A stretch of 21,322 nt of DNA from Apostichopus parvimensis (GCA_000934455.1 KN886856.1:1-21322), one strand, 5' to 3'. Counted from the stretch's first letter, positions 10,801 through 18,727 are shown. Translations and numbers: made by a program. Notes: generated from the sequence alone by a model not told the origin.

Positions 10801-12759
10801 AAGTCGAGTCATTTTAGTGCATTCCATTCTGTCGGTAAAGACAGACCGAGGATAGAGGGTTCCGTAGATATCAAACAAAGTTCGTTTCCTGGACAATTGA
10901 TGCAACAAAGTCCATCACAAATAGGAAATTTAAGTCAGCATGGCGCCAAAGGGCTGTCGTACAGTACTTTAGTACCCTCTGGATCGCCGGGTTTTAATCC
11001 CCAGCAGGCCACCAGTTCCAAACTGAACGACCCTAGTTCCCCCTTCCAGTCCTCGAAGCCCTTCCCAAGCCAACCGACAATCGTGCGTCCCGTCTCAAGG
11101 TATCCCGCCCAGGCGGCGCAGTCTCTACGACAGAACCAGTATTTACTCCACCAGTCTGGTGCAATATCAAATCAGGCACCCGCCACCATGGGTCCACAGC
11201 TAAACATCCTACAGATAGCCTCTGCCCCGTCGCTGACCTTGAATATTCAGCCGAATGGTCTCCTGAACAGCCAATCAGTGGTCAATGTGGCGGCGGGTAG
11301 GCAGACTGTCCCTGGGATGTACGGACAGGGGATGAACCCTGTTGTCAATAACCACCACATGGTGCAGCACAACCTTCAACAGAAACCTACATTAGTCGTG
11401 CAATACCAGGTAAGTCTGCACCATTCAGATTAATGACCCTTGAACCAGGGGCAAATGTTTAACGGTGTGTCTCTGGTCGTCCGAACTGCAGATTCGGTCG
11501 GCCCGAAATATGAGGCAAAATTAAAGAAAGATTGTTTAATATGTACATAATAGGAGGGATATGTGTGTAGGTGTGGTGAATAGAACACAAATATGTACAC
11601 TGTAGGAGAGATGTGTAGGTTTGGTGAATAGAACACAAATATGTATACTGTAGGAGAGATGTGTAGGTTTGGTGAATAGAACACCAATATATATACACCG
11701 TAGGAGAGATGTGTAAGTTTGGTGAATAGAACACCAATATGTACATTGTAGGAGAGATGTGTAGGTTTGGTGAATAGAACACCAGCTTTGGGTCAGTTAA
11801 TAACTACCCTGTGGTTTGATCATAGTCTTACCACTATTTCAATTTCATATGTATATCCAAGTGTGCAACACAATAGTCTTAGGACTGAGAAAATATCTGA
11901 AATTTTACTTGTTATTGTTTTCACCAAAAGGAGAAGCAAGCAAACATACATTTGGCTGTGTGATTGAGATATTTATGATGAAACAGTTCCTCAAAACATG
12001 TGACCTAAGCAAAAAATCTGAATTCCAATTGGGAGACCAGGTTTAATGATCGTTCAATGAACACACAAGGTTGGAGACTTGGGCAAATCCTACAGGCTTG
12101 AACAAGTCGAAATATGTACATTATTAGAGTCCCAGATATGGTTAAATTTGTGGTAGTATTCTTTAGCTGTCACAATAGAGAGGTGGGTCTTGCAAATGTT
12201 GAATCTTAAGTAGTTAAGGATTTATCACTGGCTTAGATTTCAGTGTAGACACTGTTTTACATCCTCTCTGAAAATATGAAATTGTAAAAAAAAAGAAGAA
12301 AAAAGTCTGAGCTTCCACAACCCGATGAAGCTATCCCAAGATGGAAACCCCCTTACGGATCAGTTTAAACCCTGATTTCTCTGAAATGGAAAAAAAATTA
12401 AAAGGTTTTCCTGAGATGTTTGCAGTTGCTGTTCATCACACAGTTGTGTTTGCCTCTCCTTCAAGGTTGTGACAATCAAATTCAAAAACACAAAAGTCAT
12501 CGAAATATTTCTTTCTTACACTGGTACCTCGGCAGATGTTTTTACTCCTCGGAAAGATACGTTACGTATCGAATCAAATTTAAAAAGACAAGAAGACATT
12601 TATGAAATAGCATCTTCCTTTGTGAAGTCCTTAAAAAGCATTAATTAACCACTGTGTCTGCTTCCAATGTTGATTTAATTCATGATTTTTATTCTTTTGT
12701 AGGGGACACCTGGAGAAACGCCCCCCTACAATGCTCAATTTCGAACAAATTACCAGTGA
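1730..12759 (+). CDS. CECR2: CECR2-like bromodomain chromatin-remodelling protein, 3' part of gene (10 exons)
   Basis: Joining ten GT-AG exons gives one uninterrupted frame of 1175 codons plus TGA; the first base belongs to a codon begun upstream, so the N-terminus is missing. Order in the partial protein: Lys-rich and acidic low complexity (1-250), a conserved Trp-containing segment (about 254-302), a charged helical stretch (303-417), a bromodomain (418-512) and a Ser/Pro/Gln-rich tail (513-1175). The bromodomain has the WPF shelf (W429-F431) and the acetyl-lysine-binding Asn in YNG (N486). In vertebrates CECR2 pairs with ISWI ATPases (SNF2L/SNF2H) in nuclear remodelling complexes and reads acetylated histones. 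The CECR2 call rests on the remembered likeness of the bromodomain and its flanking charged segment, and on the layout. Other single-bromodomain ISWI partners (BAZ or BPTF type) are less likely because no PHD finger lies next to the bromodomain. Bromodomain: very sure; CECR2 orthology: fairly sure. Confidence 0.78.
1939..2014 (+). other. G-rich run, G-quadruplex candidate, in intron 1
   Basis: More than ten runs of three or more G on the + (sense) strand within about 75 bases, ending in a run of ten or more G. The two short frames here (Gly/Val/Trp-rich) are composition artefacts. Confidence 0.6.
2519..3152 (+). CDS. CECR2: Exon 2: acidic/basic low-complexity segment with NLS-like clusters
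   Basis: The acceptor is tctttaatgacag before 2519 and the donor is CAG|gtcggt after 3152. It completes a Ser codon and encodes residues 45-256. It opens with an acidic run of Asp and Glu, continues with Lys/Arg/Gly-rich sequence including a VKKRKP cluster that would serve as a nuclear signal, then has a Ser/Glu tract ([14 protein letters not shown]), a typical casein-kinase-2 target composition. It ends in AKWQ, which runs into the Trp-containing segment of the next exon. Coding composition is clearly higher in GC than the surrounding introns. Confidence 0.85.
3779..3916 (+). CDS. CECR2: Exon 3: conserved Trp-containing helical segment
   Basis: The acceptor is ggtgcggacag before 3779 and the donor is AAG|gtcagt after 3916; 138 nt, phase 0 on both sides, residues 257-302. 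It reads [19 protein letters not shown] near its start and ends [11 protein letters not shown]. This resembles the segment between the DDT region and the coiled coil of CECR2-type and related ISWI partner proteins. It has no six-frame ORF of its own that stands out and was found by splice sites and frame. Confidence 0.8.
3985..4715. repeat. Dispersed repeat, copy 2 (split by a nested insertion)
   Basis: Left part 3985-4193 matches 409-630 and right part 4491-4715 matches the remainder of copy 1. The interruption lies exactly between the two halves. Similar short sequences flank it (aagtaccggtgga at 3968 and aagtatcggtgga at 4712), possibly an old target-site duplication of this repeat. Confidence 0.75.
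4177..4507 (-). mobile_element. Poly(A)-tailed retro-insertion with 17-bp target-site duplication
   Basis: The 17-bp tgcaatatgagaaaagt occurs at 4177-4193 and 4491-4507. Between them lie 297 bp starting with poly(T) on the + strand. Read on the - strand the insert ends with AATAAA, a few bases, then poly(A), which is the signature of target-primed reverse transcription of a polyadenylated RNA. No open frame is recognised. It could be a 5'-truncated LINE tail, a SINE-like element or a processed transcript fragment. Confidence 0.85.
4818..4910. repeat. Degenerate short tandem repeat (tttgtgcgaagat type)
   Basis: Repeated tttgtgcgaagat, tttgtgca and attttgta blocks within about 90 bp in intron 3. 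It also gives rise to an artefactual - strand frame with repeated FAQ/IFAQ residues. Confidence 0.5.
5390..5479 (+). CDS. CECR2: Exon 4: charged segment ([10 protein letters not shown] motif)
   Basis: The acceptor is tgtattcattcag before 5390 and the donor is GAG|gtaaga after 5479. It is exactly 90 nt, phase 0 on both sides, residues 303-332. It starts [15 protein letters not shown] and contains [16 protein letters not shown], a pattern that follows the Trp segment in CECR2-like proteins. Its last bases and donor site are tandemly duplicated in the following intron. Confidence 0.85.
5519..5572 (+). CDS. Candidate alternative exon 4b (54 nt), duplicated from the end of exon 4
   Basis: A pyrimidine-rich tract and ttcaatacag precede 5519 and AAG|gtaatg follows 5572. 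The 54 nt stay open in phase 0 ([18 protein letters not shown]), so inclusion between exons 4 and 5 would keep the gene frame. The right part is a copy of the exon 4 tail (shared ..SKQ..). Nothing shows that it is transcribed; it may be a splice-competent decoy. Confidence 0.3.
5724..5777 (+). CDS. Candidate alternative exon 4d (54 nt), second intact copy
   Basis: It has the same size and phase as the 5519-5572 copy. The acceptor is attctatctagacag, the donor GAG|gtaatg, and the reading is [18 protein letters not shown]. It ends Glu-Glu|gtaatg like exon 4. The intervening copy starting at 5609 is broken by a TGA and an inserted stretch of about 25 bp. Confidence 0.3.
6471..6507 (+). other. 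G-rich run, G-quadruplex candidate, in intron 4
   Basis: At least five runs of three or more G in about 35 bases (gggaggggggggtggggg, then aggggcgggggagg), about 140 bp upstream of the exon 5 acceptor. Confidence 0.55.
6644..6797 (+). CDS. CECR2: Exon 5: Glu/Arg-rich coiled-coil segment
   Basis: The acceptor is gtttgtcacatag before 6644 and the donor is GAGA|gtaaga after 6797; phase 0 in, one base out, residues 333-383 plus a split codon. Almost every residue is Glu, Lys, Arg or Ala with spaced Leu, which suggests a long charged helix or coiled coil such as ISWI-partner proteins carry ahead of the bromodomain. A 53-bp minisatellite starts within a few bases of its donor. Confidence 0.85.
6800..7045. 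repeat. 53-bp minisatellite starting at the exon 5 donor
   Basis: cactctctg recurs at 6819, 6872, 6925, 6968 and 7021: steps 53, 53, 43 and 53. The unit contains agagttcagatttgtctaca and ctctgatctataacgaatat. The first unit (aagaattcagaattatcag..) begins a few bases inside intron 5. Confidence 0.9.
7155..7660. repeat. 12-bp minisatellite, consensus agggacccagta
   Basis: About forty units of gggacccagtaa with variants gggacccggtaa, ggtacccggtaa and gggacccagtat. Variant units cluster: ggtaccc versions sit together near 7417-7488, and ggtaag versions near 7416-7550, which suggests unequal exchange or slippage in blocks. A frame reading DPVRDPVR is a by-product of a period divisible by three. 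Confidence 0.95.
7763..7864 (+). CDS. CECR2: Exon 6: basic linker before the bromodomain
   Basis: The acceptor is gtctgttctag before 7763 and the donor is AAAG|gtaaaa after 7864. The split Arg codon made with exon 5 (A+GA) keeps the frame, and one G is passed to exon 7. Residues 384-417 are Arg/Lys-rich ([19 protein letters not shown]) and end in MLYEGLKKG. This is a charged helical linker leading into the bromodomain. Confidence 0.85.
8281..8330. repeat. Short tandem duplication in intron 6
   Basis: Two imperfect copies of a block of about 22 bp, ttcac(t/a)ttcaataatgctaatg type, adjacent to each other. Nothing else is recognised in 7865-8539. Confidence 0.4.
8540..8697 (+). CDS. CECR2: Exon 7: bromodomain, first part (helix Z, ZA loop, helix A)
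   Basis: The acceptor is tttcgccag before 8540 and the donor is AAG|gtaggg after 8697. It encodes residues 418-470: [14 protein letters not shown] carries the WPF shelf; [19 protein letters not shown] is the ZA loop with its conserved Pro, Tyr-Tyr and PMD; and STVEVKVQ.. begins helix A. The motif order is diagnostic for bromodomains. Confidence 0.95.
8829..8885. repeat. Low-complexity agtatag/agcaatag tract
   Basis: Repeated agtatag, agcaatag and agcaacaatag blocks in intron 7, directly upstream of the tRNA-like SINE remnant. Confidence 0.45.
8889..9000 (+). mobile_element. tRNA-derived SINE remnant
   Basis: A tRNA-like arrangement: A-box-like tagctctttgaga near 8907, an anticodon-arm-like agggcttgtaatcctg, and a B-box-like ggtttgaactc at 8951-8961, followed by ctagccaaaaactttctttttgctc, which resembles tails of invertebrate tRNA-derived SINE2 elements. 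The acceptor stem does not close well, so it is not a working tRNA. The match to SINE2 is from memory. Confidence 0.45.
9104..9164 (+). CDS. CECR2: Exon 8: bromodomain, middle part with acetyl-lysine-binding Asn
   Basis: A run of T and cag precede 9104, and AGTG|gtaagc follows 9164; 61 nt, phase 0 in, one base out. It encodes [20 protein letters not shown]. This is helix B followed by the BC loop, in which N486 of YNG is the residue that hydrogen-bonds acetyl-lysine in active bromodomains. The key residue is intact. Confidence 0.93.
9410..11409 (+). CDS. CECR2: Exon 9: bromodomain C-terminal helix and long disordered tail
   Basis: The acceptor is ctcctcttcag before 9410 and the donor is CAG|gtaagt, a perfect consensus, after 11409. 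The 2000-nt exon completes the bromodomain ([19 protein letters not shown], helix C, to about residue 512). It then encodes about 645 residues of low complexity: first Glu/Arg/Asp-rich, then Lys-rich (570-700), then Ser/Pro/Gln/Asn-rich to the end. A single very large exon for a disordered C-terminal tail fits a chromatin scaffold protein. No further folded domain is visible. Confidence 0.95.
11545..11783. repeat. 48-bp minisatellite in intron 9
   Basis: Five units with gtaggagagatgtgtaggtt and tggtgaatagaacac cores start at about 11550, 11602, 11650, 11700 and 11748 (spacing 48-52). They lie about 140 bp after the exon 9 donor. The Ser/His/Tyr-rich - strand frames here are repeat artefacts. 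Confidence 0.9.
11784..12702. other. Rest of intron 9, nothing recognised
   Basis: AT-rich with short chance frames only. No repeats, RNA gene or exon-like segment with good splice borders seen. Confidence 0.5.
12703..12759 (+). CDS. CECR2: Exon 10: last coding exon, 18 residues and stop
   Basis: The acceptor is attcttttgtag before 12703. It reads [18 protein letters not shown] and then TGA at 12757-12759. Phase 0 matches the end of exon 9. Without this exon, the exon 9 frame would run only eight codons into the intron before a stop. The choice rests on the good acceptor and the in-phase Pro-rich end, so it is likely but not certain. Confidence 0.7.
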   Translation, partial: GTPGETPPYNAQFRTNYQ

Positions 12760-12953
12760 AGAATCGCAATGAAGATGTTATTAAACCCGGGAGAAGGTTC
12801 GCCGTCAAATTTCAGTGAAAGAAGATAAAAAACACGATGATGGTGTTACCATTACTCGACAACAATTAACCAGCAAAGTACTTTAAAGAGAACCTTTACG
12901 AGGCAAACCAGTCTAATTTAATTTAATACTTTATTGGTGTAAACCTTAGTATA

Positions 12954-12959
12954 AATAAA
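12954..12959 (+). promoter_or_regulatory. Candidate polyadenylation signal AATAAA (proximal)
   Basis: Canonical hexamer about 195 nt after the stop codon. It is the nearest possible 3' end of the CECR2-like mRNA. Confidence 0.4.
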
Positions 12960-14005
12960 CTATGATAGTATTTAAACTGAGAGGAGAAGGACTCCTCGAA
13001 ACATATATCACGACAAGGCAAGAAGTGGAAGACTGCAAGAGCCTCCCGCGACGCTGCTTCCAAATGTCCGATTTCATTCATCTTTATTTTTGGTCGTTTT
13101 AGACTTATTTATACAAATTCTGGATTTGAATATAAACCAAATGGTTCCAGACAGTTGGCCAAGAATCTTAATAATTCAATGTGTCTCCGTTTCTATCAAT
13201 AGAATTCCACTCTTCCATTAGTTTTCATACTTTCTGAATGTCTTTCCAAATGTGTTTCATTGTGAATTATAGTTTTTTTTTTGTTAGTGGAGTTTACCAT
13301 ATATTTACTTTGCTTTGAGTTTTGTACTTTGGAATGAAGGCAAGGTCTTTTGCAATGACATAAAACTGTCCAAGATAGAGGAGAAAAAGAAGTAGGATGT
13401 TGTGTAGTCGAGAAAAAGTCATGGTTGAGCGGGATAGAAGTCATAGTCGAGTTAAGGGCTTAATCGAAGTATGATGGCGTGTAATCATGTTTGCATGTCT
13501 CCAGACCTTGTTGACTGCGACACCGATTGACACACTGCAGCGCCTATATTCGAAGGTCAGAATTGCGACGACTGTTTCAGAGCACAATCTTCATCCTTGA
13601 ATGGTCTCAACATAACACCGCTGGGTCACTTTGCATCATCTGTAGAGTGAAAATATTCACGACCAGCCACTCTTGGACGCTGTGTTATAACAGTTCTGCA
13701 TAATGTTAGGGTATGCCCTAAAAAGAAAACCATTTCCATGAACAAAAGAACACATTTCCTTTTCCATACATTTTAACAAACAAGTACATTTCCTATGGAT
13801 ATTTGGCAACCAAAGGTTTGGATAATTGTTTTGGAATAGGACACACGGTAAAAGATGTGAGGCGTGTTTTTAGAATGTTACCGTTACTATCTTAGCAGTA
13901 ATACTCCATCGTAGTGTAGAACAGCGCACAATTGGACATTGCAGTGGACTAGCATTGGACAATTTGCAGACCTCTGTTGAGTAGGCTGCTAGGAATGTGG
14001 TATTC

Positions 14006-14011
14006 AATAAA
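14006..14011 (+). promoter_or_regulatory. Candidate polyadenylation signal AATAAA (middle)
   Basis: Canonical hexamer in tattcaataaacattggg, about 1.25 kb after the stop codon, with GT/T-rich sequence downstream. Confidence 0.4.
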
Positions 14012-14654
14012 CATTGGGTATCTAAGATTTTCATCAACAAGAATTAGAAATTTGGACAAAATATTTTGTTGAAATTTGTGAAAAAGTAGTGTGTATTTCA
14101 TATAATTTTTTGTTAAATGTGGTGATTTATTTCTTCCTAAACTGGATCACAGCAATTTGGAGTTTATGTTCAATGTTTTTCAATACACTTTTCTTGTGGA
14201 TATTTTCATGTGTGCTAAACATGTTCCCCTTTTGTCATAATAAGTTAAAAGAGGGTTAGCTTTTCAGTTTAAAGGGGAGTATGTTGAAAATTTGAATGGG
14301 GTATATTTTCAGGTGTACTTATCTGGACTATATAACATTTATAAGATTTAAAACACATGAAGAGTTTGAAAATTGAATCACTGTTCTGTTCTGAAAAATC
14401 ATCACAGAGATATGTATTGTTTATATTTCCCCCAAACTCATCATTTTGAATATTGAGCCGATCATCAGACGATTCTTAAATATGCTGAGATTTCAAGTCC
14501 ATGTTTAGCAGATACAGATTCCAATTAGCTTGTTCACAGAAATATAAGGCAGGCGAAAGTAACATACTGGTGAAATACGTCCCCATCCTTCCTTTTGGAA
14601 TATAGTTATGTTGAGATTTCACACTTATCTTGAATACAATGCCAGTGATAAGAC

Positions 14655-14660
14655 AATAAA
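14655..14660 (+). promoter_or_regulatory. Candidate polyadenylation signal AATAAA (distal)
   Basis: Canonical hexamer followed at once by a T/GT-rich stretch (acagtgttttgttttaag), which resembles a cleavage and downstream-element arrangement. Confidence 0.45.
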
Positions 14661-15145
14661 ACAGTGTTTTGTTTTAAGTAATTACAGGAAATGATGTCAA
14701 CAGGTTTTCCTGAAAGTCATATGAATAGACATGTGATCAGAAGTTCTTACTATACTAAGATCTTTTAACATGTCCTTGGCAAAAATATAGGGTCTGGGGA
14801 GCTTGTTCAATAATAGAAAGTTAGACGAGAGTAAAGTGAAATGTCGCATTCCTCTGTTTGTAAGTTATATGTAGAACAATTTGAAGTCACATGTGTGCTG
14901 GTAAATATGTGACATGTACAAATTGTATTTATATTTGGTCGGTTTAGATCAGTAATTTGTGTTAAAAGCAGACAGATGAATTAATTTGTGTTTGATGTTA
15001 TCATGTTGAAGAATGTATCTAACTACAACACTTTGGAATCGCTGACTTTGTCTTGAATTAAAAATCCCAGGAAATTTATGAAAAATGCTGCAAGAAGTTG
15101 GTTTTTTTGAGAATATCTCTTTTGATTAAAAATGGGATTTTTTGT

Positions 15146-15160
15146 TGGGGGGGGGGGGAG
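15146..15160 (+). repeat. Poly(G) tract
   Basis: An uninterrupted run of about 13 G. Likely slippage-prone; no further context. Confidence 0.6.
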
Positions 15161-15331
15161 AAAACATTCAATATGGACCTTACAAATCGATGTTCTTTGC
15201 TGTGAAATCACTCACTATTAACTATAGCCAAGTGTTACAGTAGAACACATTGATGTGGATCATAGCAATGGACTGACCTTGTCACTATGGCCTTGATGCA
15301 AGATAACACACGTAGCAAGAGATTTGGGTGT

Positions 15332-15385
15332 GGCCTATGGGGCGCCGTATGTGACAAACGAATGTGACGGCGCCCCATAGTGGCC
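15332..15385. repeat. GC-rich perfect-arm inverted repeat (hairpin)
   Basis: Left arm ggcctatggggcgccgt (15332-15348) pairs with 15367-15385 (acggcgccccatagtggcc), with a two-base bulge and a loop of about 18 bases. It stands at the left edge of a CpG-rich block in AT-rich surroundings. No poly(T) tail follows on either strand, so it is not a clear intrinsic terminator-like structure. Confidence 0.85.
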
Positions 15386-15660
15386 TGTAATGTTTCCTAG
15401 TGTAGCGGGTTCGCCATCGGCTATTGCGCCCCCTATTTTTCGGCCGAATCGTCGCTACAACGTTTCTCCGGAAGCAAGATTCGCTAAACAAACGTTTCCT
15501 TTGTTTAATCGTCGCGATAACGTGGAACAATCGTAGAAGCAACGTTTTCTTGGTTTAGTTTATTTGTTTCTTATGTTTCAACACACTCGCCGCCTCGCTA
15601 GCACTGAGTTAACACCTACGTTGGTACGATCGCTCAGCTCAGCCGTAAATTTCACTGTTT
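15386..15660. other. CpG-rich block with degenerate aatcgtcgc/aacgttt motifs
   Basis: CpG dinucleotides are much denser than in the flanks. aatcgtcgc occurs near 15447 and 15508, and aacgttt(c/t) near 15460, 15491 and 15542. It could be a promoter-like CpG island, part of an LTR, or the inside of a mobile element bounded by the hairpin. No frame in it is recognisable. Confidence 0.4.
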
Positions 15661-17450
15661 ATCCATCGTTTTATTATTTCTATGGAGATTTATCTTTACG
15701 GAACTTTTATCTAACATTTATTCTTTCTACGGAGATTTCGGGACTGTGATAATTTTTATTCACGGATACTCCAGTTTTAATAATCGTTTTCGACCTATGC
15801 CAGCTAATTAACTTAATTGGGTGAGTTCAAATTTATTCATTTTTACTTCCCCTAAACTAGCTTATAATCATAACGCTAGACACATACAAGTAGCCGCAAT
15901 GAAGTCAACAGGCTTTATCGTCAGAGGCGGCGCTCTTACACAATGACTCAACATTTATTACAGCCAAGCTGACCTATCTTAATAAGTTTGATATTGAGGA
16001 GGAATAATGCACCTCTCGTCAACGCTGTGGAAATTGAATGTACGAACCGCGGTATGAGTACTTATTAGCTTCGGTACCTTTACCACCCAGAATGCAATAG
16101 ACCTCTGTATCTCACCATGTCTGTCTCCACTGTAAGATGTAAACGATATAAATAACAGATCATGAATTTGTGTCATAATTTTTTTTTGTTTCACCTCCTG
16201 AACTGGTAAAATAAAACGAAAGCTACAACTGGAAACTTAATAGTTAAGTTAAGTTCTCAGCTGGAAGGAATCTTACTTATACCTATCATATGTGTTTTTA
16301 ATACTTGAAGAAGATAAATGTTTTATAAGTCTAGAGTGTTTAATAATAGTGAATACTTTTATCTTTCATTAGTAACAATCAGAAAAACCACAAATAACAG
16401 GCTGAATACGTCTTGGAAGAAGAAAGTAAGGAGGGATGGGTTGACAAAATGATGGTGAAGATGGATCATTAAATGGATGTTTTTGTGTTGTCTTGTGTCA
16501 ACATTAATGAAGTATATACAGAACCTTGTTATATTTCTTCATTGTTTAGTGATTGAATGGTAAAGAAAAAAGAAAAACCCGTATCAGAAATAAAGTAGAT
16601 GATGACACATATTGATATAAAACTCGGAGTTTTTGTTTTGCAGAATGTTTTCCCCTTTAAAAGCATTCATTTTTACCTGACCTAAAGCTGGGATAGGGTC
16701 AAGCTATTCCATCACGACAGTCCGTGGCTTTTCTTAGAGATCATTGCAACCAGTGGTGAGGTGTCTATACGACGCCACTGGGACGGCAAGAAATAAATTG
16801 CAAAGGAAGAATAGACAGCTTTGATATTTATGATGCTAGAAATACTTGTTTTCATAGCACTGTATGATCTGCTTCTCATTAAGTTTTCTCCACTAGCCAT
16901 ACTAAGCTTAGAACGAAATTTCTCTGAACAAGTTAACATTGCTTCAGTAAATGACACTTATCATCAAAAATGTCCTACGTCGTATGTAACGTAACTGTCA
17001 TCTTCAATAAAAAAAACACAGCATCTCCATTTGCATGGGTCAATGTGTAGAGATATGAGATCCGTGCATATACCTATCAACACGTAGGCTACTATTTAGA
17101 AAATGATAAATATCGTTAATTGCATACAGGGCCGCAACCATTGGGAGAATGAGAACACATGCCACTTCCCCTCCCCAACATTTAGCCCTACTTCCAAATG
17201 GCTTCTGTAACACACCCACGCAAAGTCATATGCACAAATGTAGTTGAGATGATGGAAGTTATAGCAACATTTTGCACCAATTGCCTTTGTCCCTCACACC
17301 ACGTAGGTTGGCTATGCCCCTGTCTACAACCCTTTATCATTCCCACCCAAACGCAAATATATAGCAAAGTTACGGGGGAGGGTGCATGTAGGGTGTACAT
17401 CCCCTGCTTTCAATTTAAGTAGGTTTGGTTCCCGAAAATGCACCAACAAA
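15661..17450. other. Intergenic sequence, no gene recognised
   Basis: Only chance frames up to about 80 codons. A - strand frame at 16712-16957 has no recognised domain. The stretch holds one repeated (t/a)cggagattt-like pair near 15680-15740 and otherwise nothing I can name. Confidence 0.5.
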
Positions 17451-17454
17451 GCAG

Positions 17455-17785
17455 ATACAATCAGGATACAGTAACAATGCAGTTACGTCTACCTAGTTGT
17501 AGTAACAGTGTAGTAATATTTCAGTAAAAATGCAAGTCACGGTAATCATGCAGTAACAATGTAGTTACGTTTATCTGCAGAAACGTTTGTAGTAGCAATG
17601 CCGTCACAGTAACAATGCAGTTAAGGTGATCTGCATTAACGTTTGCAGTAACAAAGCAGTCACAGTCAAAATACAGGGAGAATTCAGTTACGTTTATCTG
17701 CAGTAATGTTTGTGGTAACAATGCCGTTACAGTAATAATACAGTAACAATGCAGTTTAGTTGATTTGCAGTAATGTTTGTAGTCA
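17455..17785. repeat. Degenerate tandem repeat, unit about 56-82 bp
   Basis: Blocks cagtaacaatgcagttacg, tttatctgcagtaatgtttg and gtagtaacaatgccgtcaca recur. The agtta/agttt landmark is at 17481, 17563, 17619, 17685 and 17753. Inside the unit, cagtaacaatg is itself repeated. It abuts the hAT remnant. The - strand 116-codon frame here (repeated VTALL) is an artefact of it. Confidence 0.8.
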
Positions 17786-17970
17786 TGGGCGCACATCATG
17801 GTGGGGACAGCAGTACGCGTCCCCACCAACTTTTTCAGTGGTGGGGACATGATATACCGTTTCCCCACCAATTTGCCTTGACCAAACGCTGCATTTCAAA
17901 TTCCCCTGTATTTGAACTGTGGCGCAGTTTGATCCAGCATTGTGCGAATAATATAAAAGACAAGATTTGA

Positions 17971-18234
17971 ATGCGGAATTACAACACACCCAATTTTGAC
18001 AGTGTAGAAGAACTGAATCGACCTCAATATTTCAAAGTTTTGGACAGTGCACTCGCAAAGTTGGATACATATTTCACATCAACGGATCTTACGGAATATG
18101 GGAAACTGACAGCTATGCTAATTACTGTAGAGTACAATGCAGTTGTTGCTGGACGTTACCCGGAACTGACTACTGATCTAGAACAGGAACTTGCATTTTT
18201 TTCACAGGAACTTCACAGGTACGTACATCATTGA
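17971..18234 (+). pseudogene. hAT transposase fragment (region before the dimerisation domain)
   Basis: An 87-codon frame with SVEELNRPQYFKVLDSALAK and TDLTEYGKLTAMLI, followed by an acidic helical part. It resembles the stretch of ZMYM/TTF-type hAT transposases where a polypeptide of the form ..YY..ALD.LI.EL..RF precedes the insertion domain. Catalytic residues are not visible in this fragment. Resemblance is moderate. Confidence 0.5.
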
Positions 18235-18329
18235 CTTCCATGAAATATTTTAATCAACGAGCCCAGATGTCCGAAAAATGTTCTAACAAGTTGAACAATT
18301 ACTCAGACTCGTTCTCGTAAATCCAGCAA

Positions 18330-18539
18330 GTTTCTGCTGAAAGATAATTCAGTTCCTTGAGGAGACTGAAGACGTGGTTACGTAGTACCATGAAGCAATC
18401 AAGGGATTCAAGGCTTAACCATCTCCTGCTATGCGATGTCCATAGTGAGATTCTGGACAGAATCGAACCACGCGTTATTGCGGAGAAATTCATCGACAAC
18501 AAGCCAGATACACGGAGGAAAGTATTTGGATGTTTCTAA
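18330..18539 (+). pseudogene. hAT C-terminal dimerisation domain with in-frame stop
   Basis: Read from 18330: VSAER, TAA (18345-18347), FSSLRRLKTWLRSTM, then LNHLLLCDVHSEI and a Glu/Phe-containing end closed by TAA at 18537-18539. The ER.FS.LRR.KT.LRS.M signature is the hallmark of the hAT dimerisation region in TTF/ZMYM-like transposases. The stop falls inside the conserved signature where families usually have Ser or Cys, so the copy is dead. Confidence 0.8.
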
Positions 18540-18545
18540 TTAAAT

Positions 18546-18699
18546 GTCTCTGAAGTAAGAATAAACTAGGCTTTACAACCTGCTACACTATAGTACACTT
18601 TCCATCGAACTGTGAGACGAATGAGCTTGCTAAGATGAATATACGAGCATGTAGGTGCAGCATTCATATAAGTCGATGTAACTTAAATTATCACCAGTT
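18546..18699. other. Spacer between hAT remnant and Penelope-like element
   Basis: No feature recognised. It may be the lost right end of the hAT copy. Confidence 0.3.
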
Positions 18700-18727
18700 C
18701 TTATTTTGTGTAAAAGTATATTGGCCT

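Larger units (their letters stand above)
12760..14700 (+). other. Likely 3' UTR and downstream sequence
   Basis: No ORF of note follows the stop codon. The stretch is AT-rich and carries three canonical polyadenylation signals on the + strand. Chromatin-regulator genes often have long 3' UTRs, so any of the three could be used. I see no RNA gene or mobile element in it. Confidence 0.5.
17785..18545 (+). mobile_element. Internally deleted, decayed hAT-type DNA transposon
   Basis: The left part has the GC-rich catgggcgcacatcatggtg start and repeated tggtgggga / tccccaccaa blocks common in the ends of hAT (Tip100/ZMYM-like) elements. Two transposase fragments follow in order. The central catalytic region is mostly missing. 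No matching right inverted repeat was found before the Penelope-like element begins, so the right end is lost or not recognised. Confidence 0.6.

Noticed and set aside
11430..11782. Minus-strand Ser/His/Tyr repeat frames
   Set aside because: Products of the 48-bp minisatellite.
15385..15942. A solo LTR bounded by TGTAA..TTACA
   Set aside because: The ends look right but there is no matching target-site duplication, and a primer-binding or polypurine site cannot be checked.
16712..16957. Minus-strand 81-codon frame
   Set aside because: No recognised domain, no splice or promoter context; could be a fragment of an unknown repeat, but nothing supports a gene.
17521..17871. Minus-strand frame of 116 codons with repeated Thr-Ala-Leu-Leu
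   Set aside because: It is a reading of the degenerate tandem repeat plus the hAT left end.
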